Notes: generated by a model not told the origin, from the letters alone. Counted from the first letter of the stretch, positions 11,801 through 25,773 are shown. The stretch: 64,000 nucleotides of DNA from Dipylidium caninum (GCA_017562135.1 QEYB01000895.1:1240001-1304000); one strand, 5' to 3'. A program made the numbers and translations.

Positions 11801-14800
11801 CCGACGGGTATGATTTCCGCCTCCGCTTGTGTGTTCTATCCAATGATGGAGTGTATTTTACATTGACTCACGATATCCCCTGGTAACACAAGCAGATTAA
11901 GCTGTCATGTTGCTAGCTGGTGGAGAAGAAAACGTAAGCACGAGACCAAAAGTGGGCCAGCTCGCCTGGACAAATGGATATGTAAATACACTTCTGCGTA
12001 TTTCCAGTGCGTATTCAGCAGAAGTTCCCTTTCTGCTGAAGGCCAATTTCGAAGAGCCCCGTCGGACTCGGGCACCGGGCCCATCCCGCCCACACTCGTC
12101 TCAGGCGTGAACAATTCGGGAGACGAGGGGTAGCCGAGTGGGGGGCTGGAGAGGCTGAAAGCGGCCAAGCAGCAGGCCACGCGAGATCTCCCTCTCTTTT
12201 CTACCCCCACCGTCACACGAGGTAGTGCACGCGAATGCCTCCTCGCACCTACTCGAGTGACCTTCTCCTGGTGGTTCTGGTCTCCAAGTTGTCGTACTGC
12301 ATTGCCTCTTTGTCATAAAATTGCTTTCGAAACACACAGGTCGGCGTATTTTCGCCCCCCAGTAAACCCACTTAGGCCCGTGATTCCAAGGCTACACTAT
12401 TTTTTAAAACTAATGTCACTTCAAAGGAAACCGATGGCTCGCCAACTATTTCCATACTATTGTTGAGTGCAAATCCACGAAAAATGAATTTGAAAACATT
12501 TGTAAACTACAAACTCGTGGTTGCTGTCCTTCAACTGAAGAAGAAGTTGACTTTCTGAAAAAAATGACGAAAGGCGAATTTTCCGGAAAAGAAAAAGGAC
12601 ATGACGTTGGTGTGCTCAAGGGATTTTTCTGCTCACACTGAGCGAACGGCTGTCCAAAACTTTATGGAGACAAGCATCTGCCAAGAACAGTAGTCCACCG
12701 ACCCGTCGGACCACTCAAAAGTGTTCACTTCCGGCCGAGAAGAAGCGGTACCGCCAATCCAGTCCGGAGCCACTTGAAATAAAGCCGTGCACTGCTGGCA
12801 CTGACTCCGAACTCCCACAAAATGGGGATGATTTCCCTAGCGCGATCCTGCCAGTTAAACGCATGGTTCAGTTCAAGTCTTCTTCCCGAGCGGGCGCAGG
12901 GTGCAGGTCAGGACTTGCCGAAGGTGTATCATCGCAAGGACAGTGAGGTGGAGCACCTTACTGCACGCAGTGGCCGCCACCATGTTCGAATGAAATCTTA
13001 AGCGGCAGTGAAGCTCCTATAAAGTACGCCTCAGCGTCCTGGGGTCACTCCGCACCAGCGTCTTCGGGCGCCTTTCACAATTCCAGCGCCGTCTTTCTCT
13101 ACACCCACGCTCCTTGGGCTGTACATCTTCCGAGTCACCATCTTAGTGGCTCAAAGGGAGCCCCCGAGGGGGCAGCGAGGCGAGGGGAGCGAGGCTGTTC
13201 TGTCGAAGGACCGCAATGTTTACCCTCTCCATAATTAATGAAGACAACTAAATGCCTGTATCTACGACCATCTCGCCTATTCCCTTTGTCCCAATAATAA
13301 ACACACCTTTGATGGTATAAAACTAGTTGATGGAACAGTGACCTCTTCACACAGCTGACTGATTTTAACAACTTTTGGTGCGAAATGATAATCAACTCGC
13401 TGCAAGTCGTTAACTGGCATGAGGGTCGGCAGTGCTACAAGGTGGCGAAACCCGCCTCCCTGACCGTCGGGCGGCGCGGAGGGGAGAGTGGTGAAATGGC
13501 GTTGTGGAACGATCAGCGGGTATCGTCGCCTTTGTTATCAAGTGCGGATCTTGTTGGGCCGGGCTCCGATATGCCGGTCGGGGGAGCCAGGCCTTCGGGT
13601 GATAATGCGTACCCCGTGCGTAGGCAGGAGTGGTGGCTAAATTCACTTGGGTGAAATTCACACAAAATAAATTGCGCTCGAGTGAGAAGGCGAGGTGCAT
13701 TGCTCTAATCCTTCCGTCACGGGGGCACAAGTCGGATTTTTCAAACGTGTTTGAGGTCAACCTCCAACGTGCTGGTGGCAGCGTGGGCAAGTCGCCCCTC
13801 CGCAATTGCGTCCCCTTGTGGACTCAATCGGTAGCCATGACAAACGTGTCGATTGTTGCCTTGCCACTGGTGTCTGGGGCCGAAAATCAGGTGTGGAATT
13901 AACAAAGTCATCCATCCGAGCGGCGTTGGTTCAACACCCACCCGCCAACCACGGAGCCTTTTAATATCCGATTGGCCGCAAGAACAGACACATACATTCA
14001 GTGTGTGAATCGAGCAACGACAAAAGGGCCTAAAAGCGGTCCAGAGACCCACTTTGCCTCACGAGTGTTACTTGTGGCAAATGAAGCAGTTTCCCTCCAG
14101 TCTGACACAACACACACACACACACACAAGAGGACAGCTGGAAACGCCGGAGACTAGCCGGACTCTCCAATCTGCGACCCCATAGTCAAATTACCAATGC
14201 TAATGACGTCCCTGAGTGTGGGCCGGGCCCTTCCACACGCTGTTTGCGCTGCGGAGAACTTCCTTCCAGTGAAGTGAATAGGAGAAAATTCTCCTTGTTT
14301 TGCCTCCATCCCTCTAGAAGTTCGGGGTGTCCATCGAGATAAATGACGTTGACACGTCTTTGACTGCAAGGGAGGAACAGAATGCCTAACTAATTAAATA
14401 GGTCACTGCCGTCAGAGAAGCCCCAAAAGTTGAGTTTTTAATTAATATCAGAGGAGAGGTGACTACCCGTATGAGGGTGGATGCACGAGGAGTGTGCGTG
14501 GGCGTGGAGACGACGACAGGCGTCAACCTGAAACAGAATGCCACCTCTTCGTGGCCTCGTCCCCCCGTCGGCACTGGCATTCACCTCACTCATATTACTG
14601 AGGTGAATGTGCGTAAAATGGAGGAGGAAGACGCGCTGGACAGTGGTCTTTCGGAACGGTAATGGTCGTGTATAAAGAGGGCTTTTACCAGGAACGTATT
14701 TGCTTTTACATGTCTAATCACAGGTAAATCACCTTATGTTTGGCGGCTAAATGGTGGAAGGGAGATGGAAGGGCGGCTAAACACCAATTTAACGCAGTTG

Positions 14801-17800
14801 TTGGCCGCGAAGTACCCTATTATTAAGCCACAGTTTGTCCCCTCGACATTCATCATGAAATTCGCATCAAGAGGACTACTCTCCTGGAGAGACAGGATTT
14901 TCTCTGGATTGGGGGAAGGTAGGGGAAGGCGGTACAGCTGTGTGGCCGCTTCCACGCTTCGAGGCGGGCAGAGGAATGGGGGGCAACAGTGGCCCCGTCT
15001 GGAGGCTCGGCTGTGGTGCGGACAGCGTACGGGAGTACGGGATGGAGGAGAGCGGGGCGTGACGCGAAGCTGATTAAGGCGAACTCCGAGCCTCAAATGC
15101 CGTTGAGGGCTCCGTGTTGAAGTGATGAGGAAATTGGGGGGTGAGCGGTAAGTCATGTGCCCTCGCGGGTGCAGAAGACGCCCGGAGCACCCACTCAAGC
15201 TTGACCCGATTTCTATACATTCGTGAGCTTTGTCTCACAATACGCGCTCGAACACGTCTTCACTTTGCGGCCGAAGCACCGACCTCGCCCTGCTTCTAAC
15301 ATGCGTTCCCGTTCCAGTCGACACGCTCGATGATGCACACACCCACACGCCTTGGGAACCACCCTGAGCGGAGTCATAAAACCGCACTACCCTCCTCTCT
15401 GCGCAGAGATGGGTGCAAACTGAGGATTTTGCGACCGACGTAAAGGAAGAATAAACGGCGAAAACAGCTTTTTAATGTGTGCGACGTGTGCCGGACTCGG
15501 GTTAGATGCCGCGGAGTTTACGTGGACCGAGAATTAGGCGAATGCCGCCGTGACAGCCGCTTCCAGGCGACTGCGCGAGAGTTGTTAGAACGAAGGCTTC
15601 TTTGCAGGCTGAAAACTAAATGTGCTACCTCAAGGCACGAGTGGTTAAAAGCAAGTGGGACGCGGAGCAGACCAAACGACGTTATCTCAACCACCAGCTT
15701 CCCCGAGGACGCGGTTGCCCTCATAGCAGGCGACAATTCGGCCGCCCTCAGATGTTGTAGTATGAGCACGTGGTGTAAGTCCTGTTTGCCTTGTTAAAAT
15801 GGCCCCGGGAACAGCTTTTGCCTTTTCTCTCGGCTCTCAGACCTCCGCGCTTTGGCCTCCAACCGCGGGGAGCAAGGATTTCCATACCTCTCTGTAAAGA
15901 GCTAAGACAAAGAATTAACCTCAATGGTCAGATGGCGGTGGTTTAGAAACGTTGTGTTCAAGTTCTTTGAGAAGGACTGGCTGGTTTTTCATTTTTAGAA
16001 GCACACTTGAAGGTGACTTTGACGAAATATCTGACAAAACCACATCAACTTTCATTTGGTAACGACGATCGAGTTGCTTTGCCGCGGGGGAGATGACAAA
16101 TGGGAGGGTCTAGAAAGAGAGGCTTTGGGGGCTGGGACAGCAGGAGCCTTTGCCTTGATGCTGCTCATCTTTCTTGGCTTTCCTGTGCAGATTTAACCAG
16201 AAGAGGAGAATTGCGTCCTTTGAGGATGTTCGCTATTGGGTTTAGACCCTGTAGAAGAGAATGTTAGTGAAAGCCCGAGTCGGACAAGAGGAAGCATGCA
16301 GTGTGACGGTTGGGCGGATTACTAACTCGCAGCCCGGGTTCCCAGTGGCAAAATCGCTCTTTGACGGACTCCTGCTGGGCCTCGGTGCGCATTGCCCGCC
16401 ACACGCAAAGGTTGGTTCGCAGCTTGGACCTCCGTCCCCCATCGTGGGCAGCAACCGAACGTGGGCCGTTGGAGTCGGCTCTGGCGGGCGCCTGGCAGAG
16501 CTTGGCAACTAGGCAATTACTGCAACAGTCATTTGGCAGAGTGGCCATCACATTCAGGGTTTTATTGCTGTCGCTAGGCAGCAAAAGCCTTCGCGCTCCG
16601 AGACGATGGCAGCTGTTCCGGTAAATAAAACGGCCATAAACAGTGAATTGCCGTTGCTGACGACACAATTAAGTAGGCAGGTGCTACCTCATTGTCAGAT
16701 GATTCAAAAGCATGACGATTTCATCATTCACACAGTTCAATTTGTTCGGAGGGCTGGTTCCAACCACTTCAAGCTTGATGGTGCATGTATGCCTCTCCAC
16801 CGCGAGATCACAAACGCTTGACATCGAAGGATAGAGTTTTTCAAGTGTAATCTATGGCCAGAAAGCTCGACTAGTGTCTAAAACAGTCGTCCCCAGTGCT
16901 TTATTCTCATCTATACCCGCAAACCGGTAAGAGCCACTTAAAGCTTCATACAGCATAGAACCTAGGGAAAAGGAACTTCAGGGGGCTGACAACTCTGAGA
17001 CGAAATAATCTCCATACATTCGCGTCACGTCCCTATTTGCCACACTTCTCCCCATGCTGGACCCTGCGCCGGCTTAGAAGTAACTCTGACAGTCCTCTGG
17101 GCCCCGTTTGGCCTGTCCAACTGTTAGAGGCACAAAGGTGTACCCGCCGTGCAATCGAAGCCGTCAGCCTTCACCACGTGGGCAACCTTCGGCCGCACGG
17201 ATGAAAGGCAGGTGCAGATCAAGGCTGCAACGAAGCAACCTGATATTCTTGCGAAGGGCTTCCAGTCTCCCCAAATCGGCAATCCACTTTTCACATGGCA
17301 ACCCAAAATGAACTCGTTTCTGTGTCTGCTCGTGGACGGGCGCACTAATACACACACGTAAAAACGCAGAATTCAGGTGTTTGAAGCGGGGAAGCAGCCT
17401 GGTAGGGTATTTGGGCCAACGAGGGGATTCTGTGTCCAGACCGAGTATCTGAGTCCCCGGAATGTGAGCCCGGCTGAATATCCAAATAGTTATTTATTGG
17501 GGAACACTGGCAGTGAACTTTGAGCCTGTACAGATGGGGGCAGATATAAAACAAATTGCGAATTATTTTAGGGGGCTCCTGTGTAAACTCCGGGTCCAAC
17601 GCCACAAGGCACACCACTTTGTCCACTCTCAATATGCTGCAACCTGGTGTTCGGCTGAAGTTGGCCATGCGCAGCGCCGAGCGTCCGTCCTCATCCCACC
17701 ACCCCCGAGCGAGAAAGCCAGGCGCGTGGCGAGAGAGCAGGAACCGCTCAACCGGTTCAGCCGGCAAGACGGAGAGGGGGCTCGTGAGAATCGCCCAACG

Positions 17801-20800
17801 AACCTCTTTCTTGCCTCTACTTGGAGAAGCTGCGATTGTTCCTCCCTCACTTTGAACTTCCGTCACGACCACTATGAATTTGCCCTGGCATCTAACCGTG
17901 TAAAACACAGACAATGTCCTCTCTGGATGATGTGGGGACTACGGGAGAATGGGTGGCCCCACAACGGGAGGAGGTGATCAAGTGAACAGTTGTGCTGAGA
18001 ATACGGACGATTACAACTTACCGCAGCTGAAGAAGGCGAAAGTCAGCACATTTGAGTGCTGAGCACGCGACAGTATCTAGACGCAGAGTGTTGCCCGGGG
18101 CATCTCCATCCGCGGCTAGTCTTTACGTCAAGATGTAAGCCGTTTCCCAGAGTCCCAATCAAATGCACGTTATTCTTTCGTGGAATATCACCAAAAAAGG
18201 ATTTTCGCGGATGTCCAAGGACAAAGACGACAAATAAAGCATTCATCGCCCCGGTTCTGACAAGAGAGAGAAGTGGAGAGAAAAATTAACAATAGTTCTG
18301 CTCAAGTGGCTTGACCAATTTTGCATCTCCTGCGAGGTGTCCTCCAAATGACGGCTGTTCTTATAACGTGGTGCTCCTCTTCATCCTTGCAGGCTCGTGG
18401 CTAACCGCGCCGATTTCAACTTTTTCTCCACTCGTCCATTAAATTATAGACGATGGGGATTCCGCTAGTAGTCGTGCCGACCTCTGACTCCCTTCTTACC
18501 ATAAAAAGAGTTGGCGGGATTCGGGTATGAGTGTCAGAGGCAGAGGCGGAGGCGAGGCTTCACCTCGCCTCTTCCTCGGGTCTACAGCAAGCGAGGGCTC
18601 CCTAGGGAGGCTGCACCGCGCTGACTAACCGGTCCGCAGACGCGTGTGCAGGCGGAGAGAGACTCGCACACAAAAGCCACAAAGGCCCGTGGAGGCTGAT
18701 TCATGCTCGCGTGCCACCGAGTGCACATGGCACTGCGGCGTGCGATACGCGGTCCCGCAGGCCCGCTCGTCCGCACCCGCCGCGGGGCCCCTGCCTCTCC
18801 CCTTCGCCGCGTGGCCCAGTCAAACGCGTGCAGCCTGTCCGTCAGAGGGCGAGAGAGAGAGAGTGGGCGCTCCGTATTCTAGAAAGGAACTGACGGACGG
18901 TAAAGCGCTACGAGGGCTCCAGCCCCACAAATTCTGCGCTGGTGAAGGACGAGTCAAACCCCCACCCCCGGGCCGGATGATGAGGCAGCTAATGCCACTG
19001 GGAGGCCGAGGGTCGGGGGAGGGGGGCAAATAGTTCACTTGGCATCTCCCTGAGGCCTTCCGCCTTCACCTGCAGTTGTGGGGAGTTAGGGAGATGGAAT
19101 CGAGTGATAAAAAAGGATGTTCGGGGACACGACCAACAGGGAGGACCGTGTTAATGCCCGCACCAGACATGTCGGTCTTCTCCTCTCCTGCCCCTGCGCG
19201 TGAATTTTTTATGCGCACCGGCGGGTCGACCCCACAATCGCTGCCCCGTTTGATCCAAGTGGATTTACCAAATGGTGATTCACTAGCAACGGAGCCTTCA
19301 CCCACATGTCCTGTCAGCTTAGAGGGTGCACAAGTCATTTTCTCAAATGACGCGCCTAGTTAATGGGCTCGAATTAAAATGGTGCCTCTTTTGGACTCGA
19401 AAACGAGTATTGCGATGGCCTGAGAAGACATAATAAATCTAGAGATTTTCAAAACGCATCACCACTCTTGGTAGAAAATGCTATTTGACATAGTAAAAGC
19501 TCTTAACTCGCGATTATGCTTGCTCGGCCCCATGATCCACTTAGTCAGGAGCCGTGACATCTCTCTTCACCGATGACTGATCCGAACAATGCGGACTCTT
19601 TGTTTGGACGAAATTTTTGCTCAAAAGGTTCTTGGAGCAGAGAAGAGGGGTTTATGTCGAAGATATTTTCTCTTACATGAAGTGCTCGACAGACGGCCTG
19701 ACCATTATGAATTCCTCAAAATACTTCAAAATTCCAATCTATAGAGCGGGGCGTTGCTTATTTTTTTCTATATCTCCCTTTATTGAGAACCACAAGAAAT
19801 GCTTTCTTGATTAGGGTACAAGCTAAACAAATGGAAATCTGAGGTGCCGCACTGAGAGTCTTTGAGGGAATACGGCCATATGCTATCCAAGAGATCCTCG
19901 ATGGATTAAGTGGTATTATTTCTTCCCTAAAATAAATATGGGATTAAGCCCATCTCCCCTCAGGGGTTACTGCCATGTTCGTGTGACTCGGGAGGCCAAC
20001 AGTCTGAATTCATGTCATTCGCTTGTTTATACATTTTGGATCCCACGTCTGTGCATCCAGCGCCTTTACTCGCCCACTTTGTTCCTCTCCTCTCCTTCCC
20101 TCTCGCTCACACCTCCGCTAACACTCACATGGAAGACAAGGCCCGCCGAAAGTCCGCCTACCCCATCACGCAGTCTACAGGCCAGACCGGCCCGGCCCAC
20201 TTCCCACGTGCACGAGGTGCGTCCCTTTCGGCTGCGAGCGCGAGTGGGAGCAGGCGGAGGCGAGTGGAGGCGGGAATCCTTCTGCTCCCCCTCTCGCAGA
20301 CAAAACCTCCCACGGCACGTGTGTGTGCATGTGTGCGTATACGTGGGTGCCAATGACAGCCAATGCCTGTTGATCTGGATGACGCACAATGTAGCTACTT
20401 TTTCACCGTATCGGCCTGAATTTATGCTCGTCTATAACAGAATCGCACAAGCCTTCCTAATATCCTGTACACTGTACTGTGATGGGACAAAGATACTACA
20501 TCCTGTTAATTAAGTGTTCACCACATCAGGGTTTTGCCTGGCCTTATTTTGCACAACATTAGACCTGGGTTATTTGCTAATTACAAACCTAGAAAAATTC
20601 ATTCACGCTTGAGAGGAAGGCCAGTAGGCTTAAGTGAACAACGGAGACAGTCTCTAATTGCGTAATCGCCGTATAACTCGGTAACTAAGACTTTATTATT
20701 TTTGTAAGTAATTTGTGGAGGTTAACGAGACCAGTTCTGCATTAATTGGACCTCATTTATCGGGCCTCAAAATCGTTTTAAGCACATTTGAATGAGTGTC

Positions 20801-21000
20801 CCTGGGTAACAAATTGTTTCCCTCCAAATAATGCCAGAAGCGGCCCATTTGGAGTGTTCAATAAAAAAAAATAAGGCCATGGTGGTGGCACTCGATGAAG
20901 TAGGTCTTTCCTTATTGGGCGACCGGCGATCGCGCGACAGCCAATCATTAAACAGGAATCGAAGCCAAAAATTTTGATTGGTTTATATTAGAAGGGGGCC
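8854..21000. other. 12-kb non-coding stretch
   Basis: No gene could be supported on either strand. Composition alternates between GC-rich blocks (for example 10.7-10.9, 11.3-11.5, 14.9-15.1 and 18.6-19.0 kb) and short AT-rich islands. Open frames of up to 191 codons (19938-20513 plus, 17345-17914 minus) are low-complexity or have overlapping rivals on the other strand. A (CA)n tract lies at about 14110-14128. It may be regulatory or contain exons too diverged to recognise. Confidence 0.5.
14110..14128. repeat. (CA)n microsatellite
   Basis: Short dinucleotide run in non-coding sequence. Confidence 0.85.
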
Positions 21001-21011
21001 CATGGTGCGAC

Positions 21012-21018
21012 TTAAAAG
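21012..21018 (+). promoter_or_regulatory. TATA-like box of PDZ-like gene A
   Basis: TTAAAAG lies 95 bp upstream of the proposed start codon at 21113, a spacing that would leave a short 5' untranslated leader. This is a sequence match only. Confidence 0.4.
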
Positions 21019-21112
21019 GCGTCATAAGGTGGTCGAAGCGCAAAGTGATCTCCAGATTCTACAGATTCCACCCTATTAACACCTTTCAGAGTCAGATTAA
21101 ATTTTATTAAAG

Positions 21113-22428
21113 ATGAAGTCGTATACCTGTAACTCCCGAAGACATAACAAGAGCAATGGACCACTGAAAGCTTATTATTTTCCTACATCAACAACTCGCT
21201 CGATGCTGCCACCCAACAAGTAAGTGAATTTATATATCATTTCCACTACATTTATTCGCCCAATTCGGCAGCAATTATTATTAATTGGTATTGTCCACCT
21301 CCAGAGAAAATGAAAACCCCATTAATTTACCAAAAACATACTGGACAGACAGCGAGGACGCCTTGTCCGTTATGAGTTCATTCTCAGATGGCAGTTCTCC
21401 GTCCTCCACCACCTCTCTGCCCCGTGTCACATTCGCACTGCCGATGAAGAAGGCTCCGTGTACATCGGATAAAAATCTTCAGCACCACTTTTCTACCATC
21501 GCGGGAGTCAAGCGGAACAGCGTTCATATGAAATCCAAAGGCTCCGGTAATGAGAAGATTGAGTGCGCCTGCTGCTCCCCCTCGATACCCACTAAACGTC
21601 CCCTTGTGGCTATGGGAACGGGGGGCCTGAAGGCTCTTCGTGGACTGCCTATCAATTGCTCGCCGTCTATGACTGCGTCGTCTACGTCCTCTTCGCAAAA
21701 TCTTGCGCCTATCTGTCCGATTCCTATGCTCCCGCCGTATCTCGGCCTTCCAAACATGCTCTCACATCCGTCACCAATTCTGCGTTCAACTGAAACGCAA
21801 ACTACACCTCCAGAAGGTCCTTTTTACCCTACTTTTATGTATTCATTTACAACTATGTTCCAATAGCCGGGTTTTTTCAGATGAAAAAAGGAAGATTAGA
21901 CGCAGCCGTTCCCGTAGAAGTTCTGGTGCTCTTCTCAATTCGATCAAGAAGAAGATTGACCATATTCGTCGCTCAGTGAGTGCGGACAGGTTGAACATCC
22001 AAACGTTTTTCCATGATGCGTCTAGCCCAGCCAATTCAAGGAGGAAAAAAACTGAGGTGCTGGCAGCTACCAAATGCACACTTCTTCAGCGCTTCTTCGA
22101 CGGAAGCAGGCTTATTCAGATGAGACGCCGATCGCCTTCTGACCAATTCGGAATATTCGTCAAGGTTGACTCTCGAGGTAAGGGTCTCGAATGCCTCTTT
22201 TCGCTAAGTCGCCGTGTTAACGAAGGTGCGTTGGCCTTCCCAGGGCTTTACGTGAATCGGTTGGGGAATGTTGAGTTCACCGCCAACAGTCGTAACTGTC
22301 TGCGCGCCGGGGACCGCGTGGTGGAGGTGCAGAACGTCCCAACAAAAGACCTCGACACGGAGGCTGTGCGCGGCCTCCTCCAGGGTTGCCAAATAGCACT
22401 TCTCAAAGTGAAATCCACCTCCAGATAA
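21113..22428 (+). CDS. PDZ-like domain protein, paralogue A
   Basis: I do not recognise this family by name. Four exons (21113-21219, 21305-21816, 21881-22177, 22244-22428) give 366 residues. The N-terminal two thirds are serine- and proline-rich with a CACC cysteine cluster and a TETQT motif. Residues 207-243 form a basic stretch ending in RRSVSADR, which resembles a basophilic-kinase or 14-3-3 site. The last ~90 residues resemble a PDZ domain: FGIFVKVD as the carboxylate-binding-loop region, GDRVVEV, then LLQG. Splice sites were chosen by phase and by alignment with paralogue B at 30333-31436, which shares exon order and these motifs. Intron 3 is 66 bp, in frame and free of stops; removing it restores the alignment with B. 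A scaffold or signalling adaptor role is inferred only. Confidence 0.72.
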
Positions 22429-22543
22429 CATTTTTTAAGGCATATTTTTTTATCCATCAGGAAACATGTATTCTGTACATATGCTTCATGCCTAGTCTTG
22501 TAAATACAGAGAGGCTGAGATGAAGCCCCCTTTTGTCTTAAGG

Positions 22544-22544
<1 letters not shown>

Positions 22545-22574
<30 letters not shown>
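22545..22574. repeat. (CA)n microsatellite
   Basis: About 15 CA units, 115 bp after the stop codon of PDZ-like gene A, so probably in or near its 3' untranslated region. Confidence 0.9.
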
Positions 22575-22575
<1 letters not shown>

Positions 22576-25500
22576 GTGTGACTGGGCTCAACTTATAAAC
22601 AAACTTGGCTCATGAAAGGGAGGGGGTGTGTAAGAGAGGAAAAGGAGATTGTTTCAAGAGCGTGGGGCTTGACAACCAAGATTTCAAACCGAGCTGGCTC
22701 TGTCGGCATTTCTTCTCACAGCACCAGGCCCATTCCAAAGGTGGAATCCTGGGACCCCGACTTGTGGCAATAATCCAAATTCATGCGGGTGGAGGTGACC
22801 GGCACTTTGAAGTAGATGTAAAACAAGAAAATGTGAGGCGCGTTGTTTGGCGTTAGGAGAGGCGAGAAGGGGAACGTGATTTCTCGGGTGCAAACATTCG
22901 TGTCGTGCGCGGGTGTGTGGGCTTCCTGCACGGGGAGACAGGTGAGTGGGGTAATTTGCTACTTCTGACAGACGCGCACTGCGAGGAGGCGAGGAGCCCT
23001 CCAGTTGATCACACGTGGCGCGGACGCGCGTGCCTGTCTACGGACACGCGCACACGGACGAGGCACGTCGAGGATGTTGGGGATGGGGAGGCCCCGGGGA
23101 TGGAGGGGAGGGGGTGCGAGGGGCGAGGGGCGCTGTGAGGGGACGGTGCGGCAGGCTTCTGCGCCTGCGGTGGGGCTGAGAGCATCGCGCCCTGCCATTG
23201 TCGTCCAAAGGGGCCACCGCCACCACCACACCACCACCGAGGGGGTGCTGGGGGAGAGGTTCAGACTGGTTGCGAAAGGGGATGGCGGAATGAAGTGAGC
23301 CACAAAGGCCACAGTCGGTGAATTCGATAGCCCGTTGCCTTGGCACACTTGGTTTACAACCGCAGAGCGGTGGCGATCTTTCACCCAACCCTTCTTCCTC
23401 CAACTCCCAACCGCACAAACTTGGTGAACTGAAAGAGGCTTTCGTGTCTCACAAGCCACATTGGAGACTCTCAAAATGCTAGTTTCATGCACTTTAAGTG
23501 TTTTTCCCTTCCCATGACCTATAACCTGTTGCCTTGGTTACTCCTGAGGAATCAAACCAGACCACTTACTTGTGACTTGCGAAGGTGTTTGTGGCCTTCC
23601 ATAGGCGACCTTAAAGTATCCTTCACGCGGGGACTTGGGAATATAAGCGTTTGATGTCCCTCCACGCGCAGAGTGTCTGGCGACCTCCTGCGTCAACGTG
23701 CTTTCGGGTTTTCTACAGCTTGTTGGGAATTGGCAGGGAAAGGAAAAGCAGCGAGTTTTGAGTTAGGGCGCAGTGGTTAACGGGGATGAGTTGCCCATCG
23801 CCTCATTAGCACTCACTCCTCGGTCCGCCGCAATGTGGAGTGTGTACGGGGGTGACAGTCGCCCCTGAGAAGCGCATCAGTGCCGCAGTCACGAACCGAT
23901 CAACTAACCGAATGCCAACGTCAGTCACACGTCGATGTCTGGGATGACATCACGTTTCGCAAGGGATTAAGAAACGCATTACCGAGTCACTCGCTTCACC
24001 TCTTGATGCCCTTCCCTTTCGCTTTCGAATCATCTCAAAAATTGTAAGCGAACTCTTTGGTGGGTGAATGCACCACCTTGACAGGACCCGACAGATAACC
24101 TCGACGTGGAGTTGTCCGACTTCTCGCGCTCTATGAGAAAGTGCTAATGCCTCCTCGTATAACCCGATGTCAACCAGCTGGATAAACGTTTCATTTTGTC
24201 AGCCTCAACGCAACTTAACAGCTCCCCACACCCTCTCCGATACAACCCAAAGGAAGCAGATTAACAACGGCGATATTTGAGCTCCTCGAGTGGCCGAGAA
24301 ACCTACTTCTTGTTGTCTCGAAAATAAGCATGCCGATGCGTATTTTCGTCACAAAGTAGGCCAGGCAAAGAAGCATTCGTTGCGCTCTGTCGGAAGGCAG
24401 TTAACACCGTTAACACGAGATGATCCATTTGACAGGCACTACCAGAGCCGGCGAGCAGGGGTTCTGCAACTCCACTTTAGGTTTATTTTGCCCTCGGCAG
24501 TGGGCGGGGAAACGTCGCCCCCTTCCCTTGGCATTTGGTGGAGGTGACCGCTCGGACGGGCTCCTCACGAATGCTGATCATTTAGGGAATCAGCATGTCC
24601 TCCGGTGGAGCAGGACGCTTCCAGTACCGGTGTGTAGGGAGCCACTCTCGTTCGTTTGCCAACGCTGTGAAGGTTTTTTCATTGGGGTCTTTGTGCAGGA
24701 TGTGAATAGGCCAAAGAGGCGTCACCGTGTGAATGGGGGCAGTAAATCGTCCTCTTACACCGGAAGAGTTTTATTCCACGCGAAGAAGGATATTCTGTGG
24801 GGCCACTCTGAAATCATGCTACACTGCGAGACACACACACACACCGGCGTCTGTTGGGTTGTGTCAAATAATCCAGTTTAGTGATGTTTGAGGGTTAGGA
24901 ACGCCTTTTCTGTTTCCACCTAACCAATTTTGGTGCCTCACGGCATCTCCCACCAAGACTTGTACTAGCAACAGTTGTTTAGCGGGTGATTTTATTTGTG
25001 ATGAAGCACAAAACCACAAACCGTAGTGGTTTGTCAAAGTCGGGGTCCTAACTTTGCGAGTGGCTGTCGCATTAGCACCTCGTGTGTCAGCCTTGACCGT
25101 CAGCAGCCTCCAGGGCAGGCACGGCGCGATCGTGTTCCAGCAAGCTGCGCGCAGTTGTCACCCTCGCGCGGGCCAGGGCGCCCGCCCGTCCGCCTCCCCT
25201 CGCGCCCAACACGTGCGCGGGGTTACTTGCTCGCATGTCCGCGCACAGACAGACAAGTTAACGATAACAACGACGGCCACAGCGGGGGTGGAGAGACAAA
25301 GGAGGGGTCACCATGGCTTCACCCACCGCCTGCCTCGCGATGTACGGGCTATCACGTGGCCGCATACAGGTTTTGCGGTTTCAGACCCGAGTGAGGTGGG
25401 CCGGTGCCGAAACTGGCCACTTGTGTGCCAAAATTTGCATACTGGAGAAGAAAGAAGAGGCGGTGGACGAGGGGTGAGGATGAGTGGTCCACGACTTGCT

Positions 25501-25724
25501 GATATGGAAATAGTTGTTGCCTCAGCCAGAGCATTGTTCAGTCTTCTTGCAGGCTCTGTGTATCTCAGCCCTGGCCATCGTCCCATCTGTCCTCCACCCA
25601 AAACATGCTTTCGCTAACTCATCCACTCAGCTGGCGTTTCAAGGGACGCGGAGTAAGCCGGTGTGCCTCTCCGGGATGCGAGCCATGTCAGAGCGGCACG
25701 ACATTTTGTGACAGGTGTGGCTCC

Positions 25725-25773
25725 AGCGAGCGAACGAGCGAAAGAAGGAACGAACGAACGAACGTACGAACGG
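25725..25773. repeat. Imperfect (CGAA)n tandem repeat
   Basis: Repeated CGAA units with a few point changes, in non-coding sequence. Confidence 0.8.

Noticed and set aside
13929..13939. GGTTCAACACC resembling a tRNA B box
   Set aside because: No A box at the right distance and no cloverleaf arms.
17345..17914. 189-codon minus-strand frame
   Set aside because: A plus-strand frame of 154 codons covers the same place and neither resembles a family; likely chance in balanced-GC DNA.
19938..20513. 191-codon plus-strand frame
   Set aside because: Low-complexity proline, arginine and cysteine-valine repeats from GC-rich and GT-rich DNA; overlapping minus-strand frames; no domain.
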